Shown here piece after piece: positions 46,828-56,308 of a DNA stretch of 64,000 nucleotides. Source of the DNA: Pelagibacteraceae bacterium AG-349-L17 (lineage in GTDB: Bacteria; Pseudomonadota; Alphaproteobacteria; Pelagibacterales; Pelagibacteraceae); assembly GCA_003278805.1 (NCBI GenBank), contig QCDC01000001.1:62001-126000 (forward strand). Reading direction: 5' to 3'. The translations under genes were made by a program, and so were the position numbers. Below the pieces are notes generated by a model, which did no database searches, had not been told where the DNA came from, and worked only from the letters and a program-made list of their open reading frames with translations. The stretch's first letter is position 1. Every line of letters begins with the position of its first letter.

Positions 46828-47912
46828 TATCTTAATTTTAAGGTGGCTAAACCAATCATAGCTAGAATTATGGAGATAATCCAAAACCTAATTACAACTG
46901 TGGACTCTGGCCAACCTTTTTTTTCAAAATGATGATGAATAGGAGCCATTCTAAAAATTCTTTTTCCAGTAAGCTTGAAGGATATCACCTGAACCATTAC
47001 TGAAACTGCCTCCAGTACAAAAAGTCCGCCAGTAATAGCTAAAACAATTTCATGCTTTGTGATAATTCCTACTGCACCTAAAGATCCTCCAAGAGATAAT
47101 GAGCCTGTGTCACCCATAAAAATTTTAGCAGGTGGTGCATTAAACCACAAGAAACCTAAACAAGAACCGATAATTGCCCCACAAAAAATTGCTACTTCAC
47201 CTGTTCCTTCGATGTAGGGAATTTGTAAATAATTTGAAAATACAATGTTTCCTGTAACATAACTTATAAAAGCAAAGCATGCTGCAACTAATATTACTGG
47301 CACTGTTGCTAAACCATCTAATCCATCAGTAAGATTAACAGCATTAGATGAGCCTATGATCACGAATATTGCAAATGGTATAAAAAACCATCCGAGATTT
47401 ACGATCAAATTTTTAAAAAAGGGAAAATATAAATTATTTAAATCTTGATAATCATTTAAAAAAACAAAAAAACTTACACCAATAATTGCTAATATTATTT
47501 GTGAAGTTATTTTAAACTTTGAAGAGATACCTGATGAGTTACTATTTTTAATCTTCTTAAAGTCATCATATGCTCCCAATAAACCGAAACTAATTGCTAT
47601 GTAAATACAAAATAAAATATTAATATTTGATAAATCTGCCCAAAATATTACTGATACCAACAAGCCGAATAAAATTATTAAACCTCCCATAGTTGGTGTA
47701 CCAATTTTTTTAATTATATGATCTTCTGGTCCATCATCTCGAATAGGGTTTAAAATTTTTTGTTTAGAAAAAAATTTAATAAAAGGACCCCCAATAATTA
47801 GCACAATAACTAACGAAGTAAAAAAAGATAAACCTGTTCTAAAAGTTAAATATTTAAAAACATTTAAAAAACTTAAATCATCAACAAAATTTAATAAAAA
47901 TTGATAAAGCAT
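46827..47912 (-). CDS. mraY: MraY, phospho-MurNAc-pentapeptide transferase
   Basis: MraY makes lipid I from UDP-MurNAc-pentapeptide and undecaprenyl phosphate. The 361 residues have about ten membrane helices, GTPTMGGLIIL, the Asp pair in YDDFKK, NLTDGLDGLAT, FMGDTGSLSLGG and the PIHHHFEKKGWPE loop. It is directly after the murEF stop with no spacing. Confidence 0.97.
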   Translation of the reverse strand: MLYQFLLNFVDDLSFLNVFKYLTFRTGLSFFTSLVIVLIIGGPFIKFFSKQKILNPIRDDGPEDHIIKKIGTPTMGGLIILFGLLVSVIFWADLSNINILFCIYIAISFGLLGAYDDFKKIKNSNSSGISSKFKITSQIILAIIGVSFFVFLNDYQDLNNLYFPFFKNLIVNLGWFFIPFAIFVIIGSSNAVNLTDGLDGLATVPVILVAACFAFISYVTGNIVFSNYLQIPYIEGTGEVAIFCGAIIGSCLGFLWFNAPPAKIFMGDTGSLSLGGSLGAVGIITKHEIVLAITGGLFVLEAVSVMVQVISFKLTGKRIFRMAPIHHHFEKKGWPESTVVIRFWIISIILAMIGLATLKLR

Positions 47913-50756
47913 CTAAATTAATCCTCTCAGACTTTTTACAATGTCATTGAATCCTGTCGCAAGTGAGGCTTTAATCATTAAATAATCATTATTATTTAAA
48001 TCTTTGCTAATCAATTCAATAATTTGTGATTTATTGGATAAAATCTTTCCCCTTTTTCTCTTTGAGATGTTTTCAAATATTATTGAAGCTAATTTTCCTT
48101 TAACAAATACCTTGTCTATATTGGTTTGATTAATTATTGGAGCAATAGATTTATGGAGTTTTTTAGAATGACTACCAAGCTCTAACATGTCACCAATTAG
48201 TAAATATTTATTTGATTTTTTTGAGTTTATTTTATCAAAATTTTTTATTGCTGATTTTAATGAAAGAGGATTTGAATTATAACTTTGGTCAATTAAATTA
48301 ATTTTTTTATTATTAATTTTTACTACTGAATGGTCTCCTCTTCCTCTGGGAATCTTGAAATTTAGAAAAATATTTTCATTAAGTTCGAATATATTTTTAT
48401 AAATACTAATAATAGCTAGAGCAGCAAGTGTATTGTATATACTGTTTTGAAAATCGTTTGATAATATGAAATTTTTTTTTTTATTTTTTAACTTAACTTT
48501 AATTTTAAATTTTTTTCCAAAAGTCTTTACATTAATTAATTTAATGTCTGCTTTCTGACTTTTGATACCAAAAGAAACAATTTTAATTTTCTTTTCTTTG
48601 GCAATTTTTCTATGTAATTGAAAAAAACTGTCATCTGCATTCAATACAACATAACCATTGGTTTTTATGTTGTTAATAATTTCAGATTTTGCCAAAGCAA
48701 TTTGATTGATATTTTTAAAATTTTTAACATGTGCATAATTTATATTTGTTATTACTCCAACATCTGGTTCTATTATTTTTGATAAATAATCAATTTCACC
48801 TTTTTTATCCATTCCAACTTCTAAAATTCCAAATTCATCATTTTGTTTTAAATTAAAAAGACTCAAAGGTACCCCAAATTTATTGTTATAAGATTTTGGA
48901 GAAATACTTACTTTCGCAATTTTACTTAATACATTTCCCAACAATTCTTTAAGTGTAGTTTTGCCACAACTGCCTGTGATAGCTACAATATTTGTATCAA
49001 TACTTTTTCTAAAAGTTTTTGAAATATCTGCTAAGAATTTTAAAGTATCTTTAACTTTAATCTGACGACTTTTATTTAATTTATTTTGAATTTTGTTTAC
49101 TACAGCTAGAGATGCTTTTCTATTAAATGATTGTGAAACATATTTATTACCATCATTTTTTTTTCCTTTAATAGCAAAAAAAATATCATTTTTAGTAACT
49201 TCTTGAGAATTAATTCTTGCAGTTTTTAAAGATATGGAGGGAGATAATTTTTTATTTTTAATTGCCTCTTTAATGACATTTAATTTTAAATTATCTGATA
49301 AAGTATTATTTTTATTCTTAATAGCATTTAAAATTACCCTTCTTTCTGAAAAGAAAATTTTCTTATTTCCAATATCTTGTGTTTTCTCATGACCCTTTCC
49401 AGCCACTAACAAAATATCACCTGAATTCAAATTGTGAATAGCATGTGTTATTGCAATTGCTCTATTAGATATTTCAACAAATTTTTTTTTTTTAATTCCC
49501 TTTTTTATATCTCTTCTAATTTTTTGAGGATTTTCAAATCTAGGATTATCATTTGTAAGAATAATATTATCTGCAAAATCACTAGCTATTTTTCCCATTT
49601 TGGATCTTTTATTTTGATCTCTATTTCCCCCACAACCGAATAGCACTGTGATTATTTTATTAGGAAATTGCTCTCTGAGATTTAAAAGACACGTTTTTAA
49701 AGCATCAGGTGTATGAGCATAATCGAGAATTACTTTTGATTGATTTTTAATTTTACCAATTTTTTCAAATCTTCCCTCAACTGGTTTCAATTTTGGGATT
49801 ATGTTTAAAATTTTATCTAAACTTAAACCACTATATTTTGCTGCAATTATTGCCATTAAAACATTTTTTAATTGTATTTTTCCAATTAAATTTAAATTTA
49901 GATCCCTTATCGAACTATTTGATTTAATTCTAATAAATTGACCCTCTCCTTTAAAATTGTGGTATTGGAGCTCTATATTATTTTTCTTATCACTTAATGT
50001 ATGCAATTTTAATTTCTTATTAATTGTAATTTTTTTTATGAGTTTAAACTCTGGTATTAATTGATCTGAAATTACATTGCCTCTTTTTTGGATTAAGTTT
50101 TTAAATAAATAAAGTTTTGCATTTAAATAATTTTTAAGATTTTTATGATAATCAAGATGGTCCTGAGATAAATTAGTAAATATACCTGAATTAAACTTTA
50201 AACCATCTAATCTATTTTGCTTTAAACCATGACTAGAGGCTTCCATAATTACATTTTCTATTTTTTGACTTTTTAGCTTACTCAAAATTTTAGCCAATTT
50301 AATTGGATCTATTGTGGTATTAGATAAATTCAAATTTATAACTTTTGATTTAACGCCCAATGTTCCAATTGAAGCAACCTTTTTATTATTTAATTTTAAT
50401 ATTTGATAATAAAAATCTGCAACTGATGATTTTCCGTTAGTACCTGTAACTGCAATTAAATTTTTTGGTTTTTTATTATAAATTTTAAAAGCAATTTCAG
50501 CTAATAATTTTCTTACATTGTCTGTATGAATATATAAAATTCCATTTAGGAATTGATTTACTTTCTTTTCAGTTACAATAATTTTAGATCCTTTTTTAAT
50601 TGCTTTCGGAATAAATTTATTTCCATCAACACTATTTCCTTTGATTGCAAAAAAAATATTATTTTGTTTAATACTCCTCGTATCAAATGAAATTCCTGAG
50701 AAAGAAAAATTTTTATAATTTTTATTTATGTTATGAAAATAATTTCCTAGAAGCAT
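47913..50756 (-). CDS. murEF: MurE-MurF fusion, two amino acid ligases in one protein
   Basis: A 947-residue fusion of two consecutive pathway enzymes. Residues 1-480 are MurE: ATP loop TGTNGKS at 104-110, EASSHGLKQNR, and DNPR at 403-406, the signature for adding meso-diaminopimelate. From about 490 onward it is MurF, which adds D-Ala-D-Ala: a second MurF-type start (ARINSQEVTKNDIFFAIKG), ATP loop TGSCGKTT at 594-601, ADDSFFQLH and YNSNPLSLKSAI. The linker (about 480-495) has no Met, so no internal start is likely. It follows ftsI by 2 nt. Confidence 0.96.
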   Translation of the reverse strand: MLLGNYFHNINKNYKNFSFSGISFDTRSIKQNNIFFAIKGNSVDGNKFIPKAIKKGSKIIVTEKKVNQFLNGILYIHTDNVRKLLAEIAFKIYNKKPKNLIAVTGTNGKSSVADFYYQILKLNNKKVASIGTLGVKSKVINLNLSNTTIDPIKLAKILSKLKSQKIENVIMEASSHGLKQNRLDGLKFNSGIFTNLSQDHLDYHKNLKNYLNAKLYLFKNLIQKRGNVISDQLIPEFKLIKKITINKKLKLHTLSDKKNNIELQYHNFKGEGQFIRIKSNSSIRDLNLNLIGKIQLKNVLMAIIAAKYSGLSLDKILNIIPKLKPVEGRFEKIGKIKNQSKVILDYAHTPDALKTCLLNLREQFPNKIITVLFGCGGNRDQNKRSKMGKIASDFADNIILTNDNPRFENPQKIRRDIKKGIKKKKFVEISNRAIAITHAIHNLNSGDILLVAGKGHEKTQDIGNKKIFFSERRVILNAIKNKNNTLSDNLKLNVIKEAIKNKKLSPSISLKTARINSQEVTKNDIFFAIKGKKNDGNKYVSQSFNRKASLAVVNKIQNKLNKSRQIKVKDTLKFLADISKTFRKSIDTNIVAITGSCGKTTLKELLGNVLSKIAKVSISPKSYNNKFGVPLSLFNLKQNDEFGILEVGMDKKGEIDYLSKIIEPDVGVITNINYAHVKNFKNINQIALAKSEIINNIKTNGYVVLNADDSFFQLHRKIAKEKKIKIVSFGIKSQKADIKLINVKTFGKKFKIKVKLKNKKKNFILSNDFQNSIYNTLAALAIISIYKNIFELNENIFLNFKIPRGRGDHSVVKINNKKINLIDQSYNSNPLSLKSAIKNFDKINSKKSNKYLLIGDMLELGSHSKKLHKSIAPIINQTNIDKVFVKGKLASIIFENISKRKRGKILSNKSQIIELISKDLNNNDYLMIKASLATGFNDIVKSLRGLI

Positions 50757-50758
50757 AA

Positions 50759-52450
50759 TTAATTAACCTCTATATATTTTGTGGCTAAAATAGGCCCAAT
50801 TTTATCTATGACTTTTCCAGCTACCTCTACTGAGGTCCAGCCAGCTGTATTATAAAGTGTGCCCTTCCACCCTCCTTTTTGATGTCTATACTTGTAATAA
50901 TAATCTTTAGATTTTTTTGGAGTATCTAGCATTACAACAAAAACAAATTGTGGATTTGATGTAGGAAAAATAGAAGCAAAAGTATTTATTTTTGCCTCAG
51001 AATATGCTCCTCCCTCAGGTTGATCAGCAGTTCCTGTTTTTCCACCAATTTCATAATTTTGAACATCTGCAAATTTAGCTGTACCTTCCTCAGTATTTAC
51101 AATTTTTCTTAAAGCACTAACAACTTGTTCTGAAATACCTCTGTTTAAGATTCTTTTAATTTTTTTATTAAATTTATTTTCTTTATAAATTAATGTTGGC
51201 TTAATTTCATAACCGCCATTTGATAAAATAGAGTAACCTTTTGCTAATTGAAGAATTGTAGTTGCTATTCCATGTCCAAAAGAAGCTGTAGCCAATCTAC
51301 ATTTTCCAAAATCATAATTTTTTTGTGGTGCAATTTCTTCAATATCAAAATCAATATCACTTAACACACCAACTTTTTCTAAAAATAATTTAAATTTTTC
51401 TGAGCCAACTTTTTGGGCAATTTTTACTGATCCTATGTTTCCAGATCTAACTAAAATTTGCTCTGCAGTTAAATTTGATGGTATTTCATTGTCATACTCA
51501 CCTATTCTGTATTTATCACATTTAATTGATTTGGGTAAATCTAAAAATTCAGTCTCTGGTTTAATTACCTTTTCATTTAGGGCGCTAGCAAAAGTAAATG
51601 CTTTAAAAACAGAACCAAACTCATATGTTCCTTTAGTTACCCTATTAATATAATTTACATCAGTTATATTTTGTCTTTCATTTGGATTGAAATCTGGCAA
51701 GGAAACTAATGATAGAATATTGCCGTTATTGACATTCATTAGAATAGCCGCACTACCTTTGCTTTTAAAAATTTTTTGATATTTAATTAATTCTTTTCTT
51801 ATTAAAAATTGAATATCTTTATCTAAAGTAAGTCTAATGGGCTTTTTTGATTGTCTAAGTTCCTCATTCAATGATTTTTCCAATCCAGAAATCCCATTAT
51901 TGTCATCATCTATCTGACCCAAAACGTGGCTAAAAAGATTTTTTTGAGGGTACATTCTAAGGACTTTTTCCTCCGGTATTAAAGACTTGTCGCCTAATTT
52001 CATTATTTTCTCAAAATTTTCTTCTGAAATTTTCTTCTCTAAATAAAAAAATTTCTTACTTTCAATTTTTTTTTCGATTTCATCAAAATTTTTATCTGGA
52101 AAAATTATATTTAAACTAAGAAGTAATTTTTTTTTATTAATTATATCCGAAGTTTTTAATCCTATATCTATGGATTTTACTGTTTTAGCTAAATAATTTC
52201 CATTTATATCTGTGATATCTGCTCTATAAAGTTTATTTGAAGATACAGTGAGATTGCTTCTTTCTACCGAGTTCTCTTTTCGAGAACCTAGATGAATCAA
52301 ATGTATTGCGTAAATCAAATAAATAACGAAAAAAACAAAGAAAATAAAAGCTACACGATTAAATTGGATATTTAATCCATTCTCTGTTTTCTTAAATATA
52401 AAATCACTTCTATAGTCTTCTATAGTTAATTTTGATTTATTATCAGTCAT
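50759..52450 (-). CDS. ftsI: FtsI, penicillin-binding protein 3
   Basis: FtsI is the septal transpeptidase. The 563 residues begin with a cytoplasmic stretch and one membrane helix (about 32-52, VAFIFFVFFVIYLIYAIH). A pedestal domain follows, then the catalytic motifs FGSVFKAF (SxxK), VRSGNIG (SxN) and GGKTGTAD (KTG). It overlaps ftsL by 1 bp. As a beta-lactam target it acts with FtsW. Confidence 0.96.
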   Translation of the reverse strand: MTDNKSKLTIEDYRSDFIFKKTENGLNIQFNRVAFIFFVFFVIYLIYAIHLIHLGSRKENSVERSNLTVSSNKLYRADITDINGNYLAKTVKSIDIGLKTSDIINKKKLLLSLNIIFPDKNFDEIEKKIESKKFFYLEKKISEENFEKIMKLGDKSLIPEEKVLRMYPQKNLFSHVLGQIDDDNNGISGLEKSLNEELRQSKKPIRLTLDKDIQFLIRKELIKYQKIFKSKGSAAILMNVNNGNILSLVSLPDFNPNERQNITDVNYINRVTKGTYEFGSVFKAFTFASALNEKVIKPETEFLDLPKSIKCDKYRIGEYDNEIPSNLTAEQILVRSGNIGSVKIAQKVGSEKFKLFLEKVGVLSDIDFDIEEIAPQKNYDFGKCRLATASFGHGIATTILQLAKGYSILSNGGYEIKPTLIYKENKFNKKIKRILNRGISEQVVSALRKIVNTEEGTAKFADVQNYEIGGKTGTADQPEGGAYSEAKINTFASIFPTSNPQFVFVVMLDTPKKSKDYYYKYRHQKGGWKGTLYNTAGWTSVEVAGKVIDKIGPILATKYIEVN

Positions 52451-52755
52451 TAATCTTTAATAATTTTAAAATTTTGGATTTTATTTACATCATCTGAAAT
52501 TTTGTAAATTTTTATGTCGTTTATATTTTTTTGAATTAACTCATCATCAAAATACTGAGATTGATATTCAAGTAATCTTTCTGCAGAACTTAAATAATCG
52601 AACTCTAAAGATGCATTTTCAAATTCAGACTTTAAAACTCTAATATTCTCTTTTGCTGTAAATATTTCATCTTCAATCTGTTTAGTTGTATTTTTTATTA
52701 TTGCAGTTGATAAGACTAAAAAAAAAATCACTGCTGCTAAAGCAAACTTATTCAA
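52450..52755 (-). CDS. ftsL: FtsL-like bitopic division protein
   Basis: A 101-residue single-pass protein with an N-terminal helix ([17 protein letters not shown]) and a coiled coil ([33 protein letters not shown]). FtsL is poorly conserved, so the call rests on this layout plus the position between rsmH (4-bp overlap) and ftsI (1-bp overlap). It would link FtsQ/FtsB to FtsWI. Confidence 0.82.
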   Translation of the reverse strand: MNKFALAAVIFFLVLSTAIIKNTTKQIEDEIFTAKENIRVLKSEFENASLEFDYLSSAERLLEYQSQYFDDELIQKNINDIKIYKISDDVNKIQNFKIIKD

Positions 52756-53762
52756 AGTTTGTCTCCATAATTTTCAACTTCAATATAATTTCCAAATTGG
52801 TCCAATATATCAGTGTCAAAATTATAAAAATCAGTTTTTTTTATTGCGTATCTAAATTTAGCAGATCTAGATGGTGGATTTTCGCTTAGTTCTTCATCTG
52901 TGGGGGTTATTGGTTTTTTTTGAATTAGATTAAATAATGTATCTGCTTGTTTTACAACTGGGCTATACCGTGAAATACTTTTATTTTGGGAAAGACTTTT
53001 AAAAAAATATTTTACTATTTTATCCTCTAACGAATGAAATGTAACTACCCCTAAAACACCACCTTTTTTTAAAACTTTAGCGGCATTAATAAGTCCAAAA
53101 ATTAACTCGCTTATTTCTTTATTTACAAATATTCTCAGAGCCTGAAAAACCTTGGTCGCATTATGAACTTTAAAATTTTTTCTTTTTTTTGATCTATCTA
53201 TAATTTCAACTAAAGATTTAGTATCAATTTTATTTCTAGATCTCTCTTTTATAATATTTCGTGATATATATTTTGCTTCTTTTTCATCTCCAAAAAATTT
53301 AAAAATCTTTTCTAATTGTTTTTCATCGAGTTTATTAATTACATCTTCTGCTGAATAACTATTCAAACCCATCTGCATATTTAATTTGCCACTATCAGAG
53401 AAAGACAATCCTTTTTGTGGGTTTTTTATTTGAGTATAAGAATAACCAAGGTCAAAAATCACTCCTTTTATATTTTCGTTTTTTAGCTTTAAATTATTTA
53501 ATTGACTGAATTTGATATTTTTAAAAATAAATCTATCTTCAAATTTTTCTTTTAATTGGTTAGCAATTTTCGCACTCTCTATATCTCTATCTAAAGCAAT
53601 TACATTTGTATTTTCAAACTCTAAAATTTTTTTGGTATAACCCCCTTGGCCAAAGGTACAATCAATAAATGTGCCACCATGTTGAGGGGAAATAACGCTA
53701 ATAATTTCATTTAGCAGTACCGGATAATGCTTTTGCATTTTCGATACTATGGTGGCGTCCAT
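52752..53762 (-). CDS. rsmH: 16S rRNA m4C1402 methyltransferase RsmH
   Basis: RsmH (MraW) methylates N4 of C1402 in 16S rRNA with SAM. The 336 residues include [52 protein letters not shown] and LRIFVNKE, then [12 protein letters not shown] and [11 protein letters not shown]. In most dcw clusters it follows mraZ; here ftsZ is between them, 18 nt upstream. Confidence 0.96.
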   Translation of the reverse strand: MDATIVSKMQKHYPVLLNEIISVISPQHGGTFIDCTFGQGGYTKKILEFENTNVIALDRDIESAKIANQLKEKFEDRFIFKNIKFSQLNNLKLKNENIKGVIFDLGYSYTQIKNPQKGLSFSDSGKLNMQMGLNSYSAEDVINKLDEKQLEKIFKFFGDEKEAKYISRNIIKERSRNKIDTKSLVEIIDRSKKRKNFKVHNATKVFQALRIFVNKEISELIFGLINAAKVLKKGGVLGVVTFHSLEDKIVKYFFKSLSQNKSISRYSPVVKQADTLFNLIQKKPITPTDEELSENPPSRSAKFRYAIKKTDFYNFDTDILDQFGNYIEVENYGDKL

Positions 53763-53780
53763 TTATTTCTTGGAAGACCA

Positions 53781-55262
53781 TTAATTTTTTTGTCTTCTTA
53801 AGAATGCTGGTATTTCAAGATCATCCTCTTCATCCTCATTTGAGGACAGTAAATCTTCAGGACTTGAATTTTCAGGTTCTGAACTAAATAAATCTGGCGC
53901 ATCAGAATCAACTCCAAATTCTTTCAGATCATTAGAAGTTTCATCCTCAAAATTGCTTTCATGAGTTTCTTGATTAGTAGTTTCTATGGCCTCTTCTGTA
54001 AAAGATTTTTCCATTTCATTAACAGAACTATCTTCAACTATACTTTCGCTTTCCATTCCAGTGTTCTGAACAACTCCCTCACTCATCATTTGATCATGAG
54101 AACTTTCAGTTTGTTGTTCTTGGATAATCTCGTTTTCAAGCTTTAAAGCATTAGCACCATGTGTGATTGGGTTTGATGCTGTTGTATTAGAAAAATTAAA
54201 AGATTGAGATGATCCAATGTTTGAAAAATCAGAGTAACCAGGATTTCGGTTTTGAATTCGATGAACCATATTTACTACAGATTTTGATTCAGGTTGTTGA
54301 CCATCTAATGATGTTGCAACAATTGAAACTCTCATTTTTCCATCCAACTCTGTATCAGTGATTGCTCCAATAATTAACTCTGCTTCAGGATCAACCTCTG
54401 CTCTTACTTTATTTACAGCCTCATCAACTTCAAAGAGTTTAAGATCTTTACCACCAGTTATATTTACTAGTAATCCTTTCGCACCTTTTAAAGTATAATC
54501 ATCAATTAATGGGTTGCTAATTGCCATCTCTGCGGCTTTTAGAGCTCTACCTTCTCCCTCAGCTTCGCCAGTTCCCATCATAGCTTTGCCCATTGCAGCC
54601 ATAACAGTTTCAACATCAGCAAAGTCTAAGTTGATTAAACCAGGTCTTACCATCAAGTCAGTTATACTTTGAACGCCATGCATTAAAACATTATTTGATA
54701 AATTAAAAGACTCTTCAAATGTTGTTTGCTCGTTAGCTATTTTAAATAAGTTTTGGTTTGGAATAACAATGATTGTATCTACATGTTTTCTTAACTCTTC
54801 TAAACCTTGTTGTGCTCTTCTCATCCTAGAGGGGCCTTCATATAAAAATGGAAGAGTCACAACACCAACAGTTAATATATTTAATTCTTTAGCAGCTCTT
54901 GCGATGACATGGGCAGCACCAGTGCCCGTTCCACCACCCATTCCTGCTGCTATAAAAACCATATTTGCACCTTGAAGTGTATTTATAATTTCATTTAAAG
55001 ATTCATCGGCAGCTGCTTGACCAATATCAAGTTTAGCTCCAGCCCCTAAACCTTTTGTTAAATTTAGACCTATTTGAATTCTTGTTTTCGCTTTACTTAA
55101 TTTTAAATCTTGAGCATCAGTATTGACTGCTATAAATTCTACCCCTTGTAAATTGTTTTCAATCATTTCGTTAATTGCATTGCCGCCTGCTCCACCAACT
55201 CCCAAAACTAATAATCGTGGTTGTAATTCTTTTATTTCTGGTGCTTTAAAATTAATTGTCAT
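53781..55262 (-). CDS. ftsZ: FtsZ, tubulin-like division GTPase
   Basis: FtsZ forms the division ring. The 493 residues begin with a GTPase domain: [19 protein letters not shown], the tubulin signature GGGTGTG (109-115) and [14 protein letters not shown] long acidic linker (about 330-478, Glu/Ser/Asn-rich) follows, then the C-terminal peptide [11 protein letters not shown] (481-491) that docks FtsA and other anchors. The gene is second in the cluster, 10 nt after mraZ, rather than after ftsA. Confidence 0.98.
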   Translation of the reverse strand: MTINFKAPEIKELQPRLLVLGVGGAGGNAINEMIENNLQGVEFIAVNTDAQDLKLSKAKTRIQIGLNLTKGLGAGAKLDIGQAAADESLNEIINTLQGANMVFIAAGMGGGTGTGAAHVIARAAKELNILTVGVVTLPFLYEGPSRMRRAQQGLEELRKHVDTIIVIPNQNLFKIANEQTTFEESFNLSNNVLMHGVQSITDLMVRPGLINLDFADVETVMAAMGKAMMGTGEAEGEGRALKAAEMAISNPLIDDYTLKGAKGLLVNITGGKDLKLFEVDEAVNKVRAEVDPEAELIIGAITDTELDGKMRVSIVATSLDGQQPESKSVVNMVHRIQNRNPGYSDFSNIGSSQSFNFSNTTASNPITHGANALKLENEIIQEQQTESSHDQMMSEGVVQNTGMESESIVEDSSVNEMEKSFTEEAIETTNQETHESNFEDETSNDLKEFGVDSDAPDLFSSEPENSSPEDLLSSNEDEEDDLEIPAFLRRQKN

Positions 55263-55272
55263 CTTTTATCCC

Positions 55273-55731
55273 CTATTGTTTGTTATGTTGAAGCTCCCAT
55301 TTAAGATTACCACGATTAATATTTGCTTTTTTCCTCGCTGTTATCTTAAATTTTTCAAAAGTTGTTGGTTCCCATATTTGAAATGTTTGTCCTTGACCAA
55401 CAAACAACATGCTATTTTTTATTTTTGCATGTTTTAATAATTTTGATGAAAGTGAAATTCTGCCCTCACTATCAAATTGTAAATTTATACTTTCTGCTAA
55501 TATTGATGTAGCAAAATAATCTCTTTTTTCTTCAAAAGGATTTAAGGAGTCAATTGCTGAAGAAATTTTTTCAATTCTATCTTGGGAACATGCTTCTATA
55601 GATGAGTTATTAAATGATGGATAACAAATAACACCATTGTAACCTAAGTTGGATAAATGTGACCTAAAACTAGCAGGCACAGATACTCTCCCTTTTTTGT
55701 CTAATTTGTTTTCGTATGTTGATAAAAACAT
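55273..55731 (-). CDS. mraZ: MraZ, dcw cluster transcription regulator
   Basis: MraZ is an AbrB-fold DNA-binding protein that represses its own cluster. The 152 residues have the two DxxxR motifs of the family, DKKGR in KLDKKGRVSVPASFR and DSEGR in FDSEGRISLSSKLL. The family ring is built from these duplicated domains. It is the first gene of the cluster, and the TGGG repeats over its promoter fit autoregulation. Confidence 0.96.
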   Translation of the reverse strand: MFLSTYENKLDKKGRVSVPASFRSHLSNLGYNGVICYPSFNNSSIEACSQDRIEKISSAIDSLNPFEEKRDYFATSILAESINLQFDSEGRISLSSKLLKHAKIKNSMLFVGQGQTFQIWEPTTFEKFKITARKKANINRGNLKWELQHNKQ

Positions 55732-55750
55732 AAAACATAAATTCCTTTAT

Positions 55751-55804
55751 TCCCATATAAATGGGAATTTATGGGATATTATGGGTTTTATAACTAGACG
55801 TCAA
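55751..55804 (-). promoter_or_regulatory. dcw cluster promoter with three 10-bp-spaced MraZ-type TGGG repeats
   Basis: On the minus strand TTGACG (55799-55804), a 17-bp spacer and TAATAT (55776-55781) form a good promoter. On the plus strand three ATGGG units start at 55761, 55771 and 55781, a 10-bp period equal to the TGGG-N-plus-5 spacing known for MraZ sites. A fourth, inverted copy makes the palindrome TCCCATATAAATGGGA (55751-55766). The array covers the -10 and start region. Confidence 0.75.
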
Positions 55805-55913
55805 TACCTATTATTTTAGTAATATTATTGTTTTAGTAATAAAGAAAATAGACAATGAAAAATATAAAATGAGAACAAACTGAGAAACTTATAGTGATAT
55901 TTTGATTTGAAGC

Positions 55914-56268
55914 GCCAGATAAACTATAAGCCGGGTTCTGTCATTTAAACTTATCATTTGTCTAGACTTAAGATCACTCTTAAGCTCAAGCAACTAACCC
56001 TGATGACTAGCCAAGGACGGCTTTTAGTTTTTCAACAATGTCATCTCTACTTAGTTTTGCTCCCAGTGGGGTTTTCCAGCGTTCATTGTTACCAATAGAA
56101 CCGGTGCGCTCTTACCACACCTTTTCACCCTTACCATGTTATGGCGGTTTATTTTCTGTGGCACTATCCCTAGGGTTTCCCCCGCCAGGTATTACCTGGC
56201 ACTGCGTCCTTGTAGAGCCCGGACTTTCCTCTTTAAATTAAATTAAAGCGATAAGTCATTTATCTGGC
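55914..56268 (-). ncRNA. rnpB: RNase P RNA
   Basis: The catalytic RNA that trims tRNA 5' ends. On the minus strand the ends pair as GCCAGATAAA with TTTATCTGGC (P1). Core conserved blocks are present: GAGGAAAGTCCGGGCTC near the 5' end, GGGTAAGGGTGAAAAGG in the middle and ACAGAACCCGGCTTATAG at the 3' end. The 355-nt length suits a bacterial type A RNA. ORF 56038-56241 on the plus strand is a shadow of this RNA. Confidence 0.96.
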
Positions 56269-56274
56269 ATATTT

Positions 56275-56302
56275 AATCTAGTACTAATTTTAAAAACTTC
56301 AA
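56275..56302 (-). promoter_or_regulatory. Probable rnpB promoter
   Basis: On the minus strand TTGAAG (56297-56302), a 16-bp spacer and TAGATT (56275-56280) lie in the short gap after the amidase stop. The -10 is 6 nt before the predicted 5' end of RNase P RNA at 56268, which fits a sigma-70 start. Confidence 0.55.
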
Positions 56303-56308
56303 GAAATT

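Noticed and set aside
56038-56241. Plus-strand ORF of 67 residues
   Set aside because: It lies wholly inside the RNase P RNA gene and its reading reflects RNA conserved blocks.
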